Shown: positions 37,174-45,821, counted from the first letter of the stretch. The stretch: 47,295 nt of DNA from UBA6821 sp044236545 (GCA_044236545.1 JBIIGI010000009.1:1-47295); one strand, 5' to 3'. Translations and numbers: made by a program. The notes: a model not told the origin generated them from the letters alone.

Positions 37174-37611
37174 TTAGCGGCGGCGCAGGAGGAGGCCGAT
37201 CACGAGACCGGCTGCAAAGGTGATGCCGACGGCGCGGAAGGGATTGTCCCGTACATAATCCTCGGCCTGTCCTGCGAGATCCTCCAGTTGGTCGCGGTAT
37301 TCGCCCACAGCCTCACCGGCACGGTCCGCCACATCACCGTACCGCTCGCGGGCCTGCTGGGAGAGATCACCGTACTTGGCTCTGGCGGTCTTGGAGAGGT
37401 CGGAGTAGGTCGAGCGGGCAGCATCCTTAAGGTCGCTCGCGGCGGCCTGAAGTTCCTCGCGACCGGTGGCGTAGGCGGAACGTGCGTGGGTCTTGGCCGT
37501 CTCGGCCACTTCACGGGCGGCGGCGGCGGTGGCATCAAGCGCCTTCTTGGCATGGGCCTGACTGCTCTCAAGTTTCTCTGTTGCGGAAGGATTGTTCTTG
37601 TGGTCGTTCAT
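37174..37611 (-). CDS. DUF883 (YqjD/ElaB-like) protein
   Basis: 145 residues. A long alanine- and charge-rich helical region (about 10-115) is followed by DNPFRAVGITFAAGLVIGLLLRRR, the typical C-terminal membrane anchor with basic end. E. coli YqjD and ElaB of this family bind ribosomes at the membrane in stationary phase. It is the first gene of the set with the holin-like and YqjK-like genes, in the same order as E. coli yqjD-yqjE-yqjK. Confidence 0.88.
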   Translation of the reverse strand: MNDHKNNPSATEKLESSQAHAKKALDATAAAAREVAETAKTHARSAYATGREELQAAASDLKDAARSTYSDLSKTARAKYGDLSQQARERYGDVADRAGEAVGEYRDQLEDLAGQAEDYVRDNPFRAVGITFAAGLVIGLLLRRR

Positions 37612-37680
37612 GGAATGAATGGTTGGGGGTGATGTTTCTGATTGAACAATCGCAGATATGTCCCCTATGGCAAGCTGGCA

Positions 37681-38559
37681 TCAAGGGGTCGCGGTCCAAC
37701 GGTGGACCTTTCCCATCGGAAGCCATTGCCGGTCAATGTTTCCTCTCATCCCAAGCTCGGTGATTTCACGGGACCCGCCGAGACGCGCGAACTTCTTGGA
37801 GATCATTGCTTCGGTAAGGTCGTCCAAGCTGTCGCTGTAGGTATTGAGCATCAGGAAAAGTGCGGTGTCGGAAAGGGCTTCCTGTGCGGTATCGATCAGG
37901 AAGGAGAGGTGGTCGGAGAGCTTCCAGATTTCCCCGCCCTTGCCCCGACCAAAGGCTGGGGGATCCATGATGATGCCGTCGTAGCGCTTTCCACGTCGGA
38001 TTTCCCGTTGCAGGAAGGTCACTGCATCCTCGACGATGTAGCGGATCGGGGCGTCGCCCAGTCCGGAGAGGCGTGCGTTTTCAGAGCACCAGGCGACCAT
38101 GGCCCGTGCCGCATCGACATGGGTGACGGAGGCTCCCGCCGCGGCGGCGGCCAGGGTGGCTCCTCCGGTGTAGCCGAAAAGGTTGAGGATCTTGGGAGGT
38201 ATGTTCCCTGGCGTGGCGGGTGTGATCCTCTTGGTGATCCATTCCCAGTTGGCCGACTGCTCGGGGAAGAGGCCGAGGTGCTTGGAGTTGGTCGGCTTGA
38301 TGAGGAGGGAGAGCGATTTGTACCGCACGATGCAGGGATCGGGGAGGGGGTGGCGCCATTCCCAGGTCCCTCGCGTGGCGCGGTTGCCGGTGTATTGACC
38401 CTCCCATGCAGGCAAGGATTCCGGATGATGCCACGGCCACTGCGCGGCAGTTTCGGGACGCAGGATCACCCGTCCGCACCAGCGTTCCAGTCGCTGGCCG
38501 TTTCCCGTGGCGAGGAGTTCGTAGCCCTTCCATTCTGGGTTCCCGGAAGGATCGGTCAT
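37681..38559 (-). CDS. Class I SAM-dependent methyltransferase, RlmI/RlmK-like
   Basis: 292 residues. The Rossmann methyltransferase core starts near residue 124 with ILNLFGYTGGATLAAAAAGA (motif I), then THVDAARAMVAWCSENA, and the catalytic DPPAFGRG (about 200). The N-terminal third has LLIKPTNSKHLGLFPEQ, common in the RlmI/YccW group that methylates 23S rRNA cytosine or guanine. There is no PUA domain, so the target is uncertain. It lies 21 bases upstream of mntH's stop on the same strand. Confidence 0.85.
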   Translation of the reverse strand: MTDPSGNPEWKGYELLATGNGQRLERWCGRVILRPETAAQWPWHHPESLPAWEGQYTGNRATRGTWEWRHPLPDPCIVRYKSLSLLIKPTNSKHLGLFPEQSANWEWITKRITPATPGNIPPKILNLFGYTGGATLAAAAAGASVTHVDAARAMVAWCSENARLSGLGDAPIRYIVEDAVTFLQREIRRGKRYDGIIMDPPAFGRGKGGEIWKLSDHLSFLIDTAQEALSDTALFLMLNTYSDSLDDLTEAMISKKFARLGGSREITELGMRGNIDRQWLPMGKVHRWTATP

Positions 38560-38580
38560 GAGTTCAGGGCGGAGTTCGGG

Positions 38581-39891
38581 CTAAAACCCGTTGCGGAATT
38601 GGAGAAGCAGGAGCCAGAGATTCAGTCCGGCAATCACCCCGGCCATGACCCAGCCGATGATCCGGACCCAGAGCGGGTCGAGGAATTCCCCCATGATCCT
38701 GCGGCTTCCCGTGAACTGGACGAGCGGGATGACGGCGAAGCTGAGTTGCATGCTGAGAATGACCTGACTGAGAAGGAGGAGGTGGGTGGTGGAATTCTCG
38801 CCGGCGATCGCGATGACAACGACTGCGGGGATGATGGCAAGAAGGCGGGTCGCAAGGCGTCGCATCCAGGCGGGGATGCGGATGTTCACGAATCCCTCCA
38901 TGACGATCTGTCCGGCGAGGGTTCCGGTGAGGGTGCTGTTCTGTCCCGCCGCCAGCAGGGCGATGGCAAAGAGGGTGCTGGCTCCGGTGACTCCCATCAT
39001 CGGTGTGAGGAGATGGTAGGCTTCCTGGATCTCCGCGATGTCGGTGCGTCCAGCCCTGTGGAAGGTGGCGGCGGAGAGGATCAGGATTGCCGAATTGATG
39101 GCCAGGGCGATCGTGAGCGCGATATTGGAGTCGATGGTGGCGAACCGGACGGCCTCCTTTTTTCCGACCTGATCAAGCGGGTATCGGCGTGTCTGCACAA
39201 TGGATGAGTGCAGGTAGAGGTTGTGAGGCATCACCGTGGCCCCGAGGATGCCGACGGCGATGAAGAGTTTTCCCGGGTCGGTGACCACGGATGGGGAGGG
39301 GATGAATCCGTGGAGGACTGCGGGGATGTCCGGTCTTGAGAAAAGAAGCTCGAGGCCGAAGCATGCGGCGATCGTGCCGATGAGGACGATGACCAGCGCC
39401 TCGATGTAACGGAATCCCTTCTGCTGGAGCAGAAGCAGAAGAAGGACGTCGAGCGTGGTGATGAGAACGCCCCAGATCAGCGGAATGTGGAAGAGGAGAT
39501 TCAGCGCGATGGCAGATCCGATCACCTCTGCCAGATCACAGGCGGCAATGCCCACTTCGGCGGCGATCCAGAGGGGGATGGCCGCTTTCTTTCCATAGTG
39601 GAGCCTGCAGCTCTGTGCGAGATCGTACCCGGTGACGATTCCCAGCTTCAGCGACAGCCGCTGGAGGAACATCGCCATGATGCTGGAGAACAGAATGACC
39701 GAGAGGAGCGCATAATTGTACTTGGAGCCACCCGCCAGGTCGGTGGCCCAGTTTCCGGGATCCATGTAGCCGACCGCGACTAAGTATCCAGGGCCTGCAA
39801 AAGCGAGCAGCTTCCTCCAAAAGCCGCGTCGCTCTGGGATGTTGACCGAACGGTGGACTTCGGGAAGGGTGGGTTGGTGTGAATGGTTCAT
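38581..39891 (-). CDS. mntH: Nramp-family manganese/divalent metal transporter
   Basis: 436 residues with eleven or so membrane helices. The metal-site motifs are DPGN (about 45-48) in helix 1 and MPHNLYLHS in helix 6. It imports Mn(II), possibly Fe(II), with protons. The operator and promoter between 39893 and 39941, and the divergent mntR, give a classical Mn-repressed arrangement. Its ribosome site AAGG lies inside the operator. Confidence 0.95.
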   Translation of the reverse strand: MNHSHQPTLPEVHRSVNIPERRGFWRKLLAFAGPGYLVAVGYMDPGNWATDLAGGSKYNYALLSVILFSSIMAMFLQRLSLKLGIVTGYDLAQSCRLHYGKKAAIPLWIAAEVGIAACDLAEVIGSAIALNLLFHIPLIWGVLITTLDVLLLLLLQQKGFRYIEALVIVLIGTIAACFGLELLFSRPDIPAVLHGFIPSPSVVTDPGKLFIAVGILGATVMPHNLYLHSSIVQTRRYPLDQVGKKEAVRFATIDSNIALTIALAINSAILILSAATFHRAGRTDIAEIQEAYHLLTPMMGVTGASTLFAIALLAAGQNSTLTGTLAGQIVMEGFVNIRIPAWMRRLATRLLAIIPAVVVIAIAGENSTTHLLLLSQVILSMQLSFAVIPLVQFTGSRRIMGEFLDPLWVRIIGWVMAGVIAGLNLWLLLLQFRNGF

Positions 39892-39892
39892 A

Positions 39893-39912
39893 AAATTAGC
39901 CTTGGCTAATTT
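39893..39912. promoter_or_regulatory. MntR operator
   Basis: AAATTAGCCTTGGCTAATTT: two perfect 9-base arms around two central bases, typical of DtxR/MntR boxes. It ends two bases from the mntH start codon and covers the predicted transcription start and ribosome site, so bound MntR would block mntH directly. Confidence 0.75.
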
Positions 39913-39913
39913 A

Positions 39914-39941
39914 TTTATATGAGACTATAGATTTCCTGCAA
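39914..39941 (-). promoter_or_regulatory. mntH promoter
   Basis: On the minus strand, a -35 TTGCAG (39936-39941) and a -10 TATAAA (39914-39919) are 16 bases apart. The start of transcription should fall inside the MntR box immediately downstream. Confidence 0.55.
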
Positions 39942-39981
39942 TCCAATTCTCCAACTCACCAAGGTATAACCCTAGATTTCC

Positions 39982-40407
39982 ATGACTAAAACAGGTAATA
40001 GGTCATCCTCTGCAGTGGAAGACTATCTGGAGCGTATCCAGGAACTCATTGAGACCAAGGGATATGCCCGTGTCGTGGATATCGCCGGGAGTCTTGGGAT
40101 TTCCCAGGCAAGCGTCACCAACATGGTCAAGCGTCTCGATGCCGAGGGATTTGTCAGGCATGAGAAATACCGGGGGCTGGTTCTGACAGAAGAGGGGGAG
40201 TCGATCGCCAAGGCCATCGGCAAGCGCCATCGGATTCTTACCGATTTTCTGAACCTTCTCGGTGTTGCCAGTGCCGAGGTGGAGCGTGATGTGGAGGGGA
40301 TGGAGCATCACCTAAGTGCCGACTCTCTGGAGGCCATTGAGTCGCTCTGCAGGGAGCTTGCCACGAATCCCGAGTTACTCCGAAAGATCAAAGAATCTCG
40401 AGGGTAG
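39982..40407 (+). CDS. mntR: MntR/DtxR-family metal-dependent repressor
   Basis: 141 residues. An N-terminal winged helix (VEDYLERIQELIETKGYARV, then SLGISQASVTNMVKRLDAEG) is followed by a helical dimer and metal-binding domain with ERDVEGMEHHLS (Glu, Glu and His ligands of MntR). There is no SH3-like third domain, as in MntR. It is divergent from mntH across a perfect operator. A TATAAC box at 39965 is close to the start, so the leader may be very short. Confidence 0.93.
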   Translation: MTKTGNRSSSAVEDYLERIQELIETKGYARVVDIAGSLGISQASVTNMVKRLDAEGFVRHEKYRGLVLTEEGESIAKAIGKRHRILTDFLNLLGVASAEVERDVEGMEHHLSADSLEAIESLCRELATNPELLRKIKESRG

Positions 40408-40504
40408 TTAAAGTAAAAAACCGGACACATGATGACCGTTTTGCGGTGGGTTCTTTTCCTTGCCAGTGATGGTTGGCCTTGGGTAACTTCTGAAAAAATA
40501 ACCC

Positions 40505-40873
40505 ATGTCTCCCTTCAAACAATTGGCCTCCCGTCTCGGTATCTCTGACCGTCAACTTCGGCGTTATGCCGAGGAGGGCAAGGTCGTCGGTGTTTATACC
40601 ACCAAAGGGGGTCATTGGCGCCTCCGTGGCAAGCTAACTGAGGCGCGGGTAGAGCGTGCCCGCAAGGTTTTGAGACTCACCCCCTCCATCGCCATCAACA
40701 GGCGTCGCCAACATTATAAAAAGGCGAATCAGGTCATCAAGGAAGTCCAGAAGCAGTGGAAGCATACGTTCGAACCTCCCCGTAAAAAATCACCTAAAGC
40801 CTCCAAGCCCAATGCGGCATCGTCTCCAGCGCCCGGTGAAGCCATCCAGGGGGATCTCTTCTCCCAATGGTGA
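40505..40873 (+). CDS. Small HTH DNA-binding protein with C-terminal clamp-like motif
   Basis: 122 residues. Residues 7-42 form a MerR/excisionase-type helix-turn-helix with wing (SRLGISDRQLRRYAEEGKVV, then GGHWRLRG). Residues 45-90 are basic and helical; 91-112 are a Lys/Pro/Ala-rich linker. The C-terminus ends QGDLFSQW: QGDLF (115-119) fits the Q-x-x-L-F beta-clamp binding pentapeptide. I do not recognise the family. A DNA-binding protein that also contacts the sliding clamp is an inference. It stands alone, 97 bases after mntR. Confidence 0.7.
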   Translation: MSPFKQLASRLGISDRQLRRYAEEGKVVGVYTTKGGHWRLRGKLTEARVERARKVLRLTPSIAINRRRQHYKKANQVIKEVQKQWKHTFEPPRKKSPKASKPNAASSPAPGEAIQGDLFSQW

Positions 40874-40912
40874 AGTGCCGGTGAGGCTTGTCCTCCTCCG
40901 GTCGCAGGCGTG

Positions 40913-41539
40913 ATGCGCAAGATTCCGATGAACTCCCGTTTGACACACCGCATTCCGTATCTTGCCCTTGTTCTCTCCCTGCTCTCGGCGGTGCCATCGC
41001 GGGAGGCCCTCGCCAATTCACCGGCCCATCCCTCCGCCGCGGCCACCTTGTCGCGGCGTGCCGCCAAACCTGGTGAGCGCGTCGAGTTGTTGCTCACCGT
41101 GCGCCGCGCCTCCTCGCCCCTCGTGGAGTCCCCCCTCGAGTTCGAGGGATTCCGTGTGCGTCGTCTGCACCCTCCCCGGACGATTCGAATCGATGGAGAA
41201 GATGTTCGGCTTTACCGCTACACCCTCACGCCGCTGGCGGTGGGTGAGTACGAACTGGGGCCGATCCGCATCTCCGACGGCGCTCGGATCTTTGTGACCA
41301 AGCCCCTTTTCCTCCATGTTTCGACCAAGGGCGACCCCGCCCCGCTCTCTCCCAAAGAATTGGCACTCGGGGTCGATATTCCGCTCGCACTCGGGGAAGA
41401 GGTTCTCAAGAACACGCCTCTACCAACGCCAAGCCCTGAGGCGACTCCCAAACCCAGCGACACCAGGCCATGGACCGTAAAGACCCTCTCGCTCCTGCGA
41501 AAGGGAGCGGAGTTCCTTTGGAATTATCCCGGAAAGTGA
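40913..41539 (+). CDS. Secreted protein with BatD-like N-terminal domain
   Basis: 208 residues, ATG 40913 (Met 6 is an alternative). Signal peptide to about residue 34 (ending ALA). Residues 40-140 resemble the first beta domain of BatD/oxygen-tolerance proteins: SRRAAKPGERVELLLTVRRA and a VGEYELGPIRIS strand. Full BatD proteins are far longer and have a membrane anchor; this ends with a proline/threonine-rich linker and a short Trp-containing tail. No other bat genes are nearby. Function unknown. Confidence 0.65.
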   Translation: MRKIPMNSRLTHRIPYLALVLSLLSAVPSREALANSPAHPSAAATLSRRAAKPGERVELLLTVRRASSPLVESPLEFEGFRVRRLHPPRTIRIDGEDVRLYRYTLTPLAVGEYELGPIRISDGARIFVTKPLFLHVSTKGDPAPLSPKELALGVDIPLALGEEVLKNTPLPTPSPEATPKPSDTRPWTVKTLSLLRKGAEFLWNYPGK

Positions 41540-41653
41540 CGCGACCCTTCATTGACGGCTGATGAGGTTCCCGGCGGGCAGAAATTCAGAAAACTTGCTT
41601 TGGGAACCTTGGCCGGGTAATTCTTCCATAACCATTTTAGCGTTCCCCATCCG

Positions 41654-42007
41654 ATGTCACTCCTTCCCCTTCTTCCCAAGCTTTTCATTGCCGGCGGCGC
41701 CTTTTTGGGAACCTTGGATCTCCCGGCTCCGGTTCAGCTCATGAACCACACCCTTGCCGGGGAAAAGATCCCCGCCTCCCAAGTTGTGTGCCGTTCCCGT
41801 TGGGGGACTCCGATGCTTCCTGATGGAAAGGCGGGTTACAGCCTGATTGCCCCGATCAGGAAAGATCTCATCGCCCGGAGTCTCTGGATTCCTCCGGTTT
41901 CAGGCACCCGCCCCCCCGAACAGGCCGTCCCCTCAGCCGGACCGGTCACGAAGCCCGCCGGTTCACCAGTCGTTGTCCCGGCGTCCGGGGGCGTTCCCGC
42001 GCGGTAA
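41654..42007 (+). CDS. Small secreted hypothetical protein
   Basis: 117 residues. A hydrophobic N-terminus (LLPLLPKLFIAGGAFLGTL) could be a signal or anchor. The central part has one cysteine (VVCRSRWGTP) and the last 35 residues are Pro/Val/Gly-rich. No family recognised. It lies 114 bases after the BatD-like gene and converges on aroK, with three bases between the stops. It is supported mainly by the signal-like start and codon use. Confidence 0.5.
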   Translation: MSLLPLLPKLFIAGGAFLGTLDLPAPVQLMNHTLAGEKIPASQVVCRSRWGTPMLPDGKAGYSLIAPIRKDLIARSLWIPPVSGTRPPEQAVPSAGPVTKPAGSPVVVPASGGVPAR

Positions 42008-42010
42008 CCC

Positions 42011-42523
42011 CTACAATTCCTCGATGAGGCGGTGAATCCGCCTGACGGTCTGATCGTGGGAGAGTCCGGTCGCATCCATCTTCAGAGAGGCGGTTGCCTC
42101 GTAGAGAGGAAGACGTGATTCAAGCAGGGCATTGAAGGTTCCTCTCGGATTTTCGACATGAAGCAACGGTCGTTTCCCGCTGCGCGTGGCCCGCTCGAAG
42201 AGTGTTTCCTGGTCGGCGTGTAGCCAGATCACGGTTCCGATGCGGCGCAGGATCTCCCGATTTTCCTCCTTGAGGACGGCCCCGCCGCCGGTGGCCAGGA
42301 CGATCTTGGAGGCATCGATCAGCTCCCTAAGTTCGACGGTCTCCCGGTTCCGGAATTGTTCCTCCCCTTCGTCGGCAAAGAGCTCGGTGATGCTTCTGCC
42401 TGCCCGTGCCGTGATCAGTTCATCGCTGTCGAGGAACTCGTGACCCAACCGTCCCGCAAGTCTTCGTCCGATGCTGCTTTTGCCGCATCCCATGAAGCCA
42501 ATGAGGACGATGTTGGAGTTCAT
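42011..42523 (-). CDS. aroK: Shikimate kinase
   Basis: 170 residues. P-loop GFMGCGKSS near the start, the shikimate-binding DSDELI, the Walker B-like ATGGGAVL and the lid RSGKRPLL. It phosphorylates shikimate in the chorismate pathway. ATG 42523 has an AGGA ribosome site eight bases upstream; ATG 42532 would add three residues. Confidence 0.95.
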   Translation of the reverse strand: MNSNIVLIGFMGCGKSSIGRRLAGRLGHEFLDSDELITARAGRSITELFADEGEEQFRNRETVELRELIDASKIVLATGGGAVLKEENREILRRIGTVIWLHADQETLFERATRSGKRPLLHVENPRGTFNALLESRLPLYEATASLKMDATGLSHDQTVRRIHRLIEEL

Positions 42524-42638
42524 GGCATTCATCCTACTCCCTGCTGCGTCGGAGGGCACGAAAGAATGGATCTGTGACGGATGCGCGAGGCACGGAACCG
42601 GATTGCCTCACTGGCTCCCGGGGGGCTACGCTCGCGTG

Positions 42639-43202
42639 ATGGCATCCAAAAATTCCGCAAAATCCCAGAAACCCGCCAAAGTGAGTTCGAAGCCCACCCC
42701 GCTCGTAGGCGTCGTAATGGGTAGTAAGAGTGACTGGGAGACCATGGGGCATGCCGTCGCCCTGCTCGAGGAGTTCGGGGTGCCCTGCGAATACCGCGTC
42801 GTCTCCGCCCACAGGATGCCCGATGCCATGGCCGCCTACGCCAAGGAAGCCGAGGCGAGGGGAATTCATGCCATCATCGCCGGCGCGGGAGGTGCCGCCC
42901 ATCTGCCGGGCATGATTGCCGCCCAGACCACCGTTCCCGTACTCGGGGTGCCTGTGAAAAGCCGCACCATGGAGGGATTCGACTCCTTGCTCTCCATTGT
43001 CCAGATGCCTGCGGGTATTCCAGTCGCCACCTTCGCCATCGGCGAGGCCGGTGCCAAGAACGCGGCCCTCTTTGCCATCTCACAGCTGGCGCTCCTGCAT
43101 CAGGGGCTGGCTCTCCGGTTGAAGAAATTCCGAAGCACCCAGACCAAGGCCGCCTCGGAAAGCCGACTGGCCCCCCCCAAGAAACTCCGCCGCTCGCGTT
43201 GA
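42639..43202 (+). CDS. purE: N5-carboxyaminoimidazole ribonucleotide mutase
   Basis: 187 residues. Class I PurE: VGVVMGSKSDWETM with the phosphate loop, catalytic His in SAHRMPDAM, and AGAGGAAHLPGMIA. It moves the carboxyl group in purine synthesis. The N-terminal 20 and C-terminal 25 residues are Lys/Ser-rich extensions not needed for the fold. purK is not adjacent. ATG 42639 is chosen by homology; the frame is open further upstream over aroK. Confidence 0.95.
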   Translation: MASKNSAKSQKPAKVSSKPTPLVGVVMGSKSDWETMGHAVALLEEFGVPCEYRVVSAHRMPDAMAAYAKEAEARGIHAIIAGAGGAAHLPGMIAAQTTVPVLGVPVKSRTMEGFDSLLSIVQMPAGIPVATFAIGEAGAKNAALFAISQLALLHQGLALRLKKFRSTQTKAASESRLAPPKKLRRSR

Positions 43203-43224
43203 TCGGACGTTATATTCCACGATA

Positions 43225-44232
43225 TTGAGTGCGCGGACTCTGAGAGGGGAGGAGGGGGTTGAAGAATCCGTCGAGATTCTCCGGAGCGGTGGAGTTGTGG
43301 GGTTGCCCACCGAGACTGTCTACGGCCTTGCGTCTGATGTCTTCCAGCCCTTGGCTGTTGCCCGGATCTTTGAGGCCAAGGATCGCCCCCTAACCGACCC
43401 CTTGATCGTCCATCTACCGGAAGTCGGATGGTTGGATCGAGTTGTCCGATTTACTTCTTTGGAACAGAGGATCCTGGTGGAAATTCTGGCCTCCGCCTTT
43501 TGGCCCGGCCCATTGACCCTGATTCTTCCCAAGCATCCCGAAGTTCCCGATCTGGTCACAGCTGGTTCCGAGAGCATTGCCGTCAGAGTCACTTCCCATC
43601 CACTCTTTCAGAAGGTTCTCAGGGGCCTCGGCTCCCCATTGGCGGCCCCGAGTGCGAATCGATTCGGAAGAATTAGTCCGGTCACGGCTCAAGATGTCCA
43701 ATCTGAACTTGGGAAAGTTATTCCATTGATCCTAGATGGGGGGCGTTGCACCCATGGATTGGAATCAACGATCCTCTCCGTGACAGGTGATGCGATGGAG
43801 ATCCTGCGCCCAGGACCTATTACTGAAGGTGATCTGAATCAATATGGACATATTGTTCGGTTGGGAGGGCGTGTGGGCCTTGTGAATACACCGGGAAGTC
43901 TTCCCGGTCATTACGCCCCAAAAAAAGAACTTGTTATCTATGAATCGGACATCAAAGAGGTTTTTCCAAAGCCCAATACTGCTCTTCTGGCATTTCGCGA
44001 ACCTCTGCCGGAAATCGCCTCCCGCTTCGCAAAGGTGATCGTCCTAAGTCCATCCGGTGATCTCAGGGAGGCCGCTGCCAATTTCTATGCGGCTCTTAGG
44101 GAGTTTGATAAGAGTGAAGTGGACATGATGATGGCTGAACCTCTTCCCGAAGAGGGGATAGGTGTCGCAATCATGGATCGCCTGCGCCGAGCAAGCTATG
44201 GATCCAAACATGGAACCGGACATCAATCATGA
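43225..44232 (+). CDS. Threonylcarbamoyl-AMP synthase (Sua5/TsaC, two-domain)
   Basis: 335 residues from a TTG start. The YrdC-like domain (about 12-200) has GVVGLPTETVYGLASD and KDRPLTDPLIVHL, then APSANRFGRISP. The C-terminal Sua5 domain (about 230-330) follows the LPGHYAPK linker. It makes the threonylcarbamoyl-AMP used for t6A at tRNA position 37. The stretch 43680-44000 is visibly richer in A+T than its neighbours. Its stop overlaps the murJ start (ATGA). Confidence 0.94.
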   Translation: MSARTLRGEEGVEESVEILRSGGVVGLPTETVYGLASDVFQPLAVARIFEAKDRPLTDPLIVHLPEVGWLDRVVRFTSLEQRILVEILASAFWPGPLTLILPKHPEVPDLVTAGSESIAVRVTSHPLFQKVLRGLGSPLAAPSANRFGRISPVTAQDVQSELGKVIPLILDGGRCTHGLESTILSVTGDAMEILRPGPITEGDLNQYGHIVRLGGRVGLVNTPGSLPGHYAPKKELVIYESDIKEVFPKPNTALLAFREPLPEIASRFAKVIVLSPSGDLREAAANFYAALREFDKSEVDMMMAEPLPEEGIGVAIMDRLRRASYGSKHGTGHQS

Positions 44233-45821
44233 GTGAAGACCGTTTGAACACCAAGGCCGCCGGGGTGGTCGCTGGTGCCGTGATGCTGAGCCGTCTGCTC
44301 GGTCTGGCCCGTGAGTTGATCTTTGCAGGACTCTTCGGGGCGGGGCGTGGCATGGATGCCTTCCTGACCGCCTTCCGGGCACCCAATCTGCTCCGCGATC
44401 TCTTTGCGGAAGGGGCCCTCTCCACGGCGTTTGTGACCGTTTTCTCCCAGCGTATTGCCACCGAGGGGGAGGGGTCGGCTTGGAAATTGGCCTCCAAGAT
44501 GGCGACCCTTACCACGGTTTTCATGAGCCTCCTCTCGCTGCTCGGGGTGATCTTCGCGGCGGAGTTGATCGGCTTCCTTGCACCCGGATTTCCTGCCGAG
44601 AAAGCCGCCCTGACGATCCAGCTGACCCGGATCATGTATCCCTTCATCCTGCTGGTCTCGCTGGCCGCCTTGGTGATGGGGATGCTCAATGCGGTCAACC
44701 GCTTCACCGCCCCCGCCCTGGCCTCGAGTTTCTTCAACATCGGATCCATCGCTGGGGGTGTCGCCTTCGGATGGCTGATCGATCCTGCCTTCGGTGAACG
44801 GGCCCTGATCGGTCTCTCCCTCGGGACCTTGCTCGGCGGACTCCTTCAGCTCGGAGTCCAGTTGCCTGGGCTCCGGCAGGCGGGATTCCGCTTCGTGATG
44901 GATTTCAACTGGCGCGATCCCGGCGTCCGGCGGGTGTTGATCCTCATGCTTCCGGCCGTCATCGCAGCGAGTGCCGTTCAGATCAACGTCATGGTGAACA
45001 GCATCTTCGCCTCCTACTTGGGGGATGGTCCCGTTAGCTGGCTCTCCTATGCCTTCCGCCTCATGCAGTTGCCGCTCGGTGTCTTCGGCGTGGCCGTGGC
45101 CACCGTGACCCTGCCGGTGGTCTCGCGGGCCTCGGCTCTTGGAGACATGGGCCGTTTCCGATCCACCCTCGCCAAGGCGATGCGTCTGGCGGTTTTCCTG
45201 ACGCTCCCTTCTGCGGTGGGCCTGATCGTTCTGGCCGAACCGATCATCTCCCTGATCTACCAGCGGGGGAAGTTCCTCGACACAGATTCGCTCCACACGG
45301 CCGAGGCACTCCAGTTCTATGCGATCGGGTTGGTCGGATACTCCTGCATCAAGGTCCTCTCGCCCGCCTTCTACGCCATCGACCGGAAGTGGACACCGAT
45401 GACCGTGAGTTTTTGCTCCATCGGGCTGAACCTCGGTCTCAATTGGCTCTTCATTTTCAAACTTAGCATGGGGCACCGGGGACTGGCCCTCTCCACTGCG
45501 ATCGCCGCCACGGTGAACTTTGTCCTGCTCTATCTCTTCATGACCCGGGTCTCCGGATCGCTGGAGTCGAAGGCGATGGCCTCCACTCTTGGACGTTGCC
45601 TGCTGGCGGCCATTCCAATCGGACTGATCGGATGGGTGACGCACCCTTGGATCGTTTCGCTGGGCCATGCCTCTGTCATCCAGCGCGCCGGAGCGCTCTT
45701 CGCCGTCATCGGCTTGGCGGTAGTGTTGTTCCTGCTGGCGAGTTGGATGCTGAAGATCGAGGGCTTCAACGAATTCCTCGGGATCGTCAGGAGGAAGATG
45801 AAGGGGAGAGTAAAAAAGTGA
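44229..45821 (+). CDS. murJ: Lipid II flippase MurJ
   Basis: 530 residues with about 14 membrane helices. Typical start TKAAGVVAGAVMLSRLLGLARE, then RAPNLLRDLFAEGALSTAFV, and the arginine/aspartate-lined cavity segments of the MviN/MurJ family. It moves lipid II across the inner membrane for cell-wall synthesis. The last codons and the stop codon read into GTGAAAGG repeat words, so the C-terminal tail may have been altered. Confidence 0.95.
   Translation: MSEDRLNTKAAGVVAGAVMLSRLLGLARELIFAGLFGAGRGMDAFLTAFRAPNLLRDLFAEGALSTAFVTVFSQRIATEGEGSAWKLASKMATLTTVFMSLLSLLGVIFAAELIGFLAPGFPAEKAALTIQLTRIMYPFILLVSLAALVMGMLNAVNRFTAPALASSFFNIGSIAGGVAFGWLIDPAFGERALIGLSLGTLLGGLLQLGVQLPGLRQAGFRFVMDFNWRDPGVRRVLILMLPAVIAASAVQINVMVNSIFASYLGDGPVSWLSYAFRLMQLPLGVFGVAVATVTLPVVSRASALGDMGRFRSTLAKAMRLAVFLTLPSAVGLIVLAEPIISLIYQRGKFLDTDSLHTAEALQFYAIGLVGYSCIKVLSPAFYAIDRKWTPMTVSFCSIGLNLGLNWLFIFKLSMGHRGLALSTAIAATVNFVLLYLFMTRVSGSLESKAMASTLGRCLLAAIPIGLIGWVTHPWIVSLGHASVIQRAGALFAVIGLAVVLFLLASWMLKIEGFNEFLGIVRRKMKGRVKK

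Noticed and set aside
37642..39207. A 521-codon plus-strand frame
   Set aside because: It lies opposite the RlmI-like methyltransferase and mntH, which are unmistakable. The translation shows no fold and is full of Gly/Glu/Asp.
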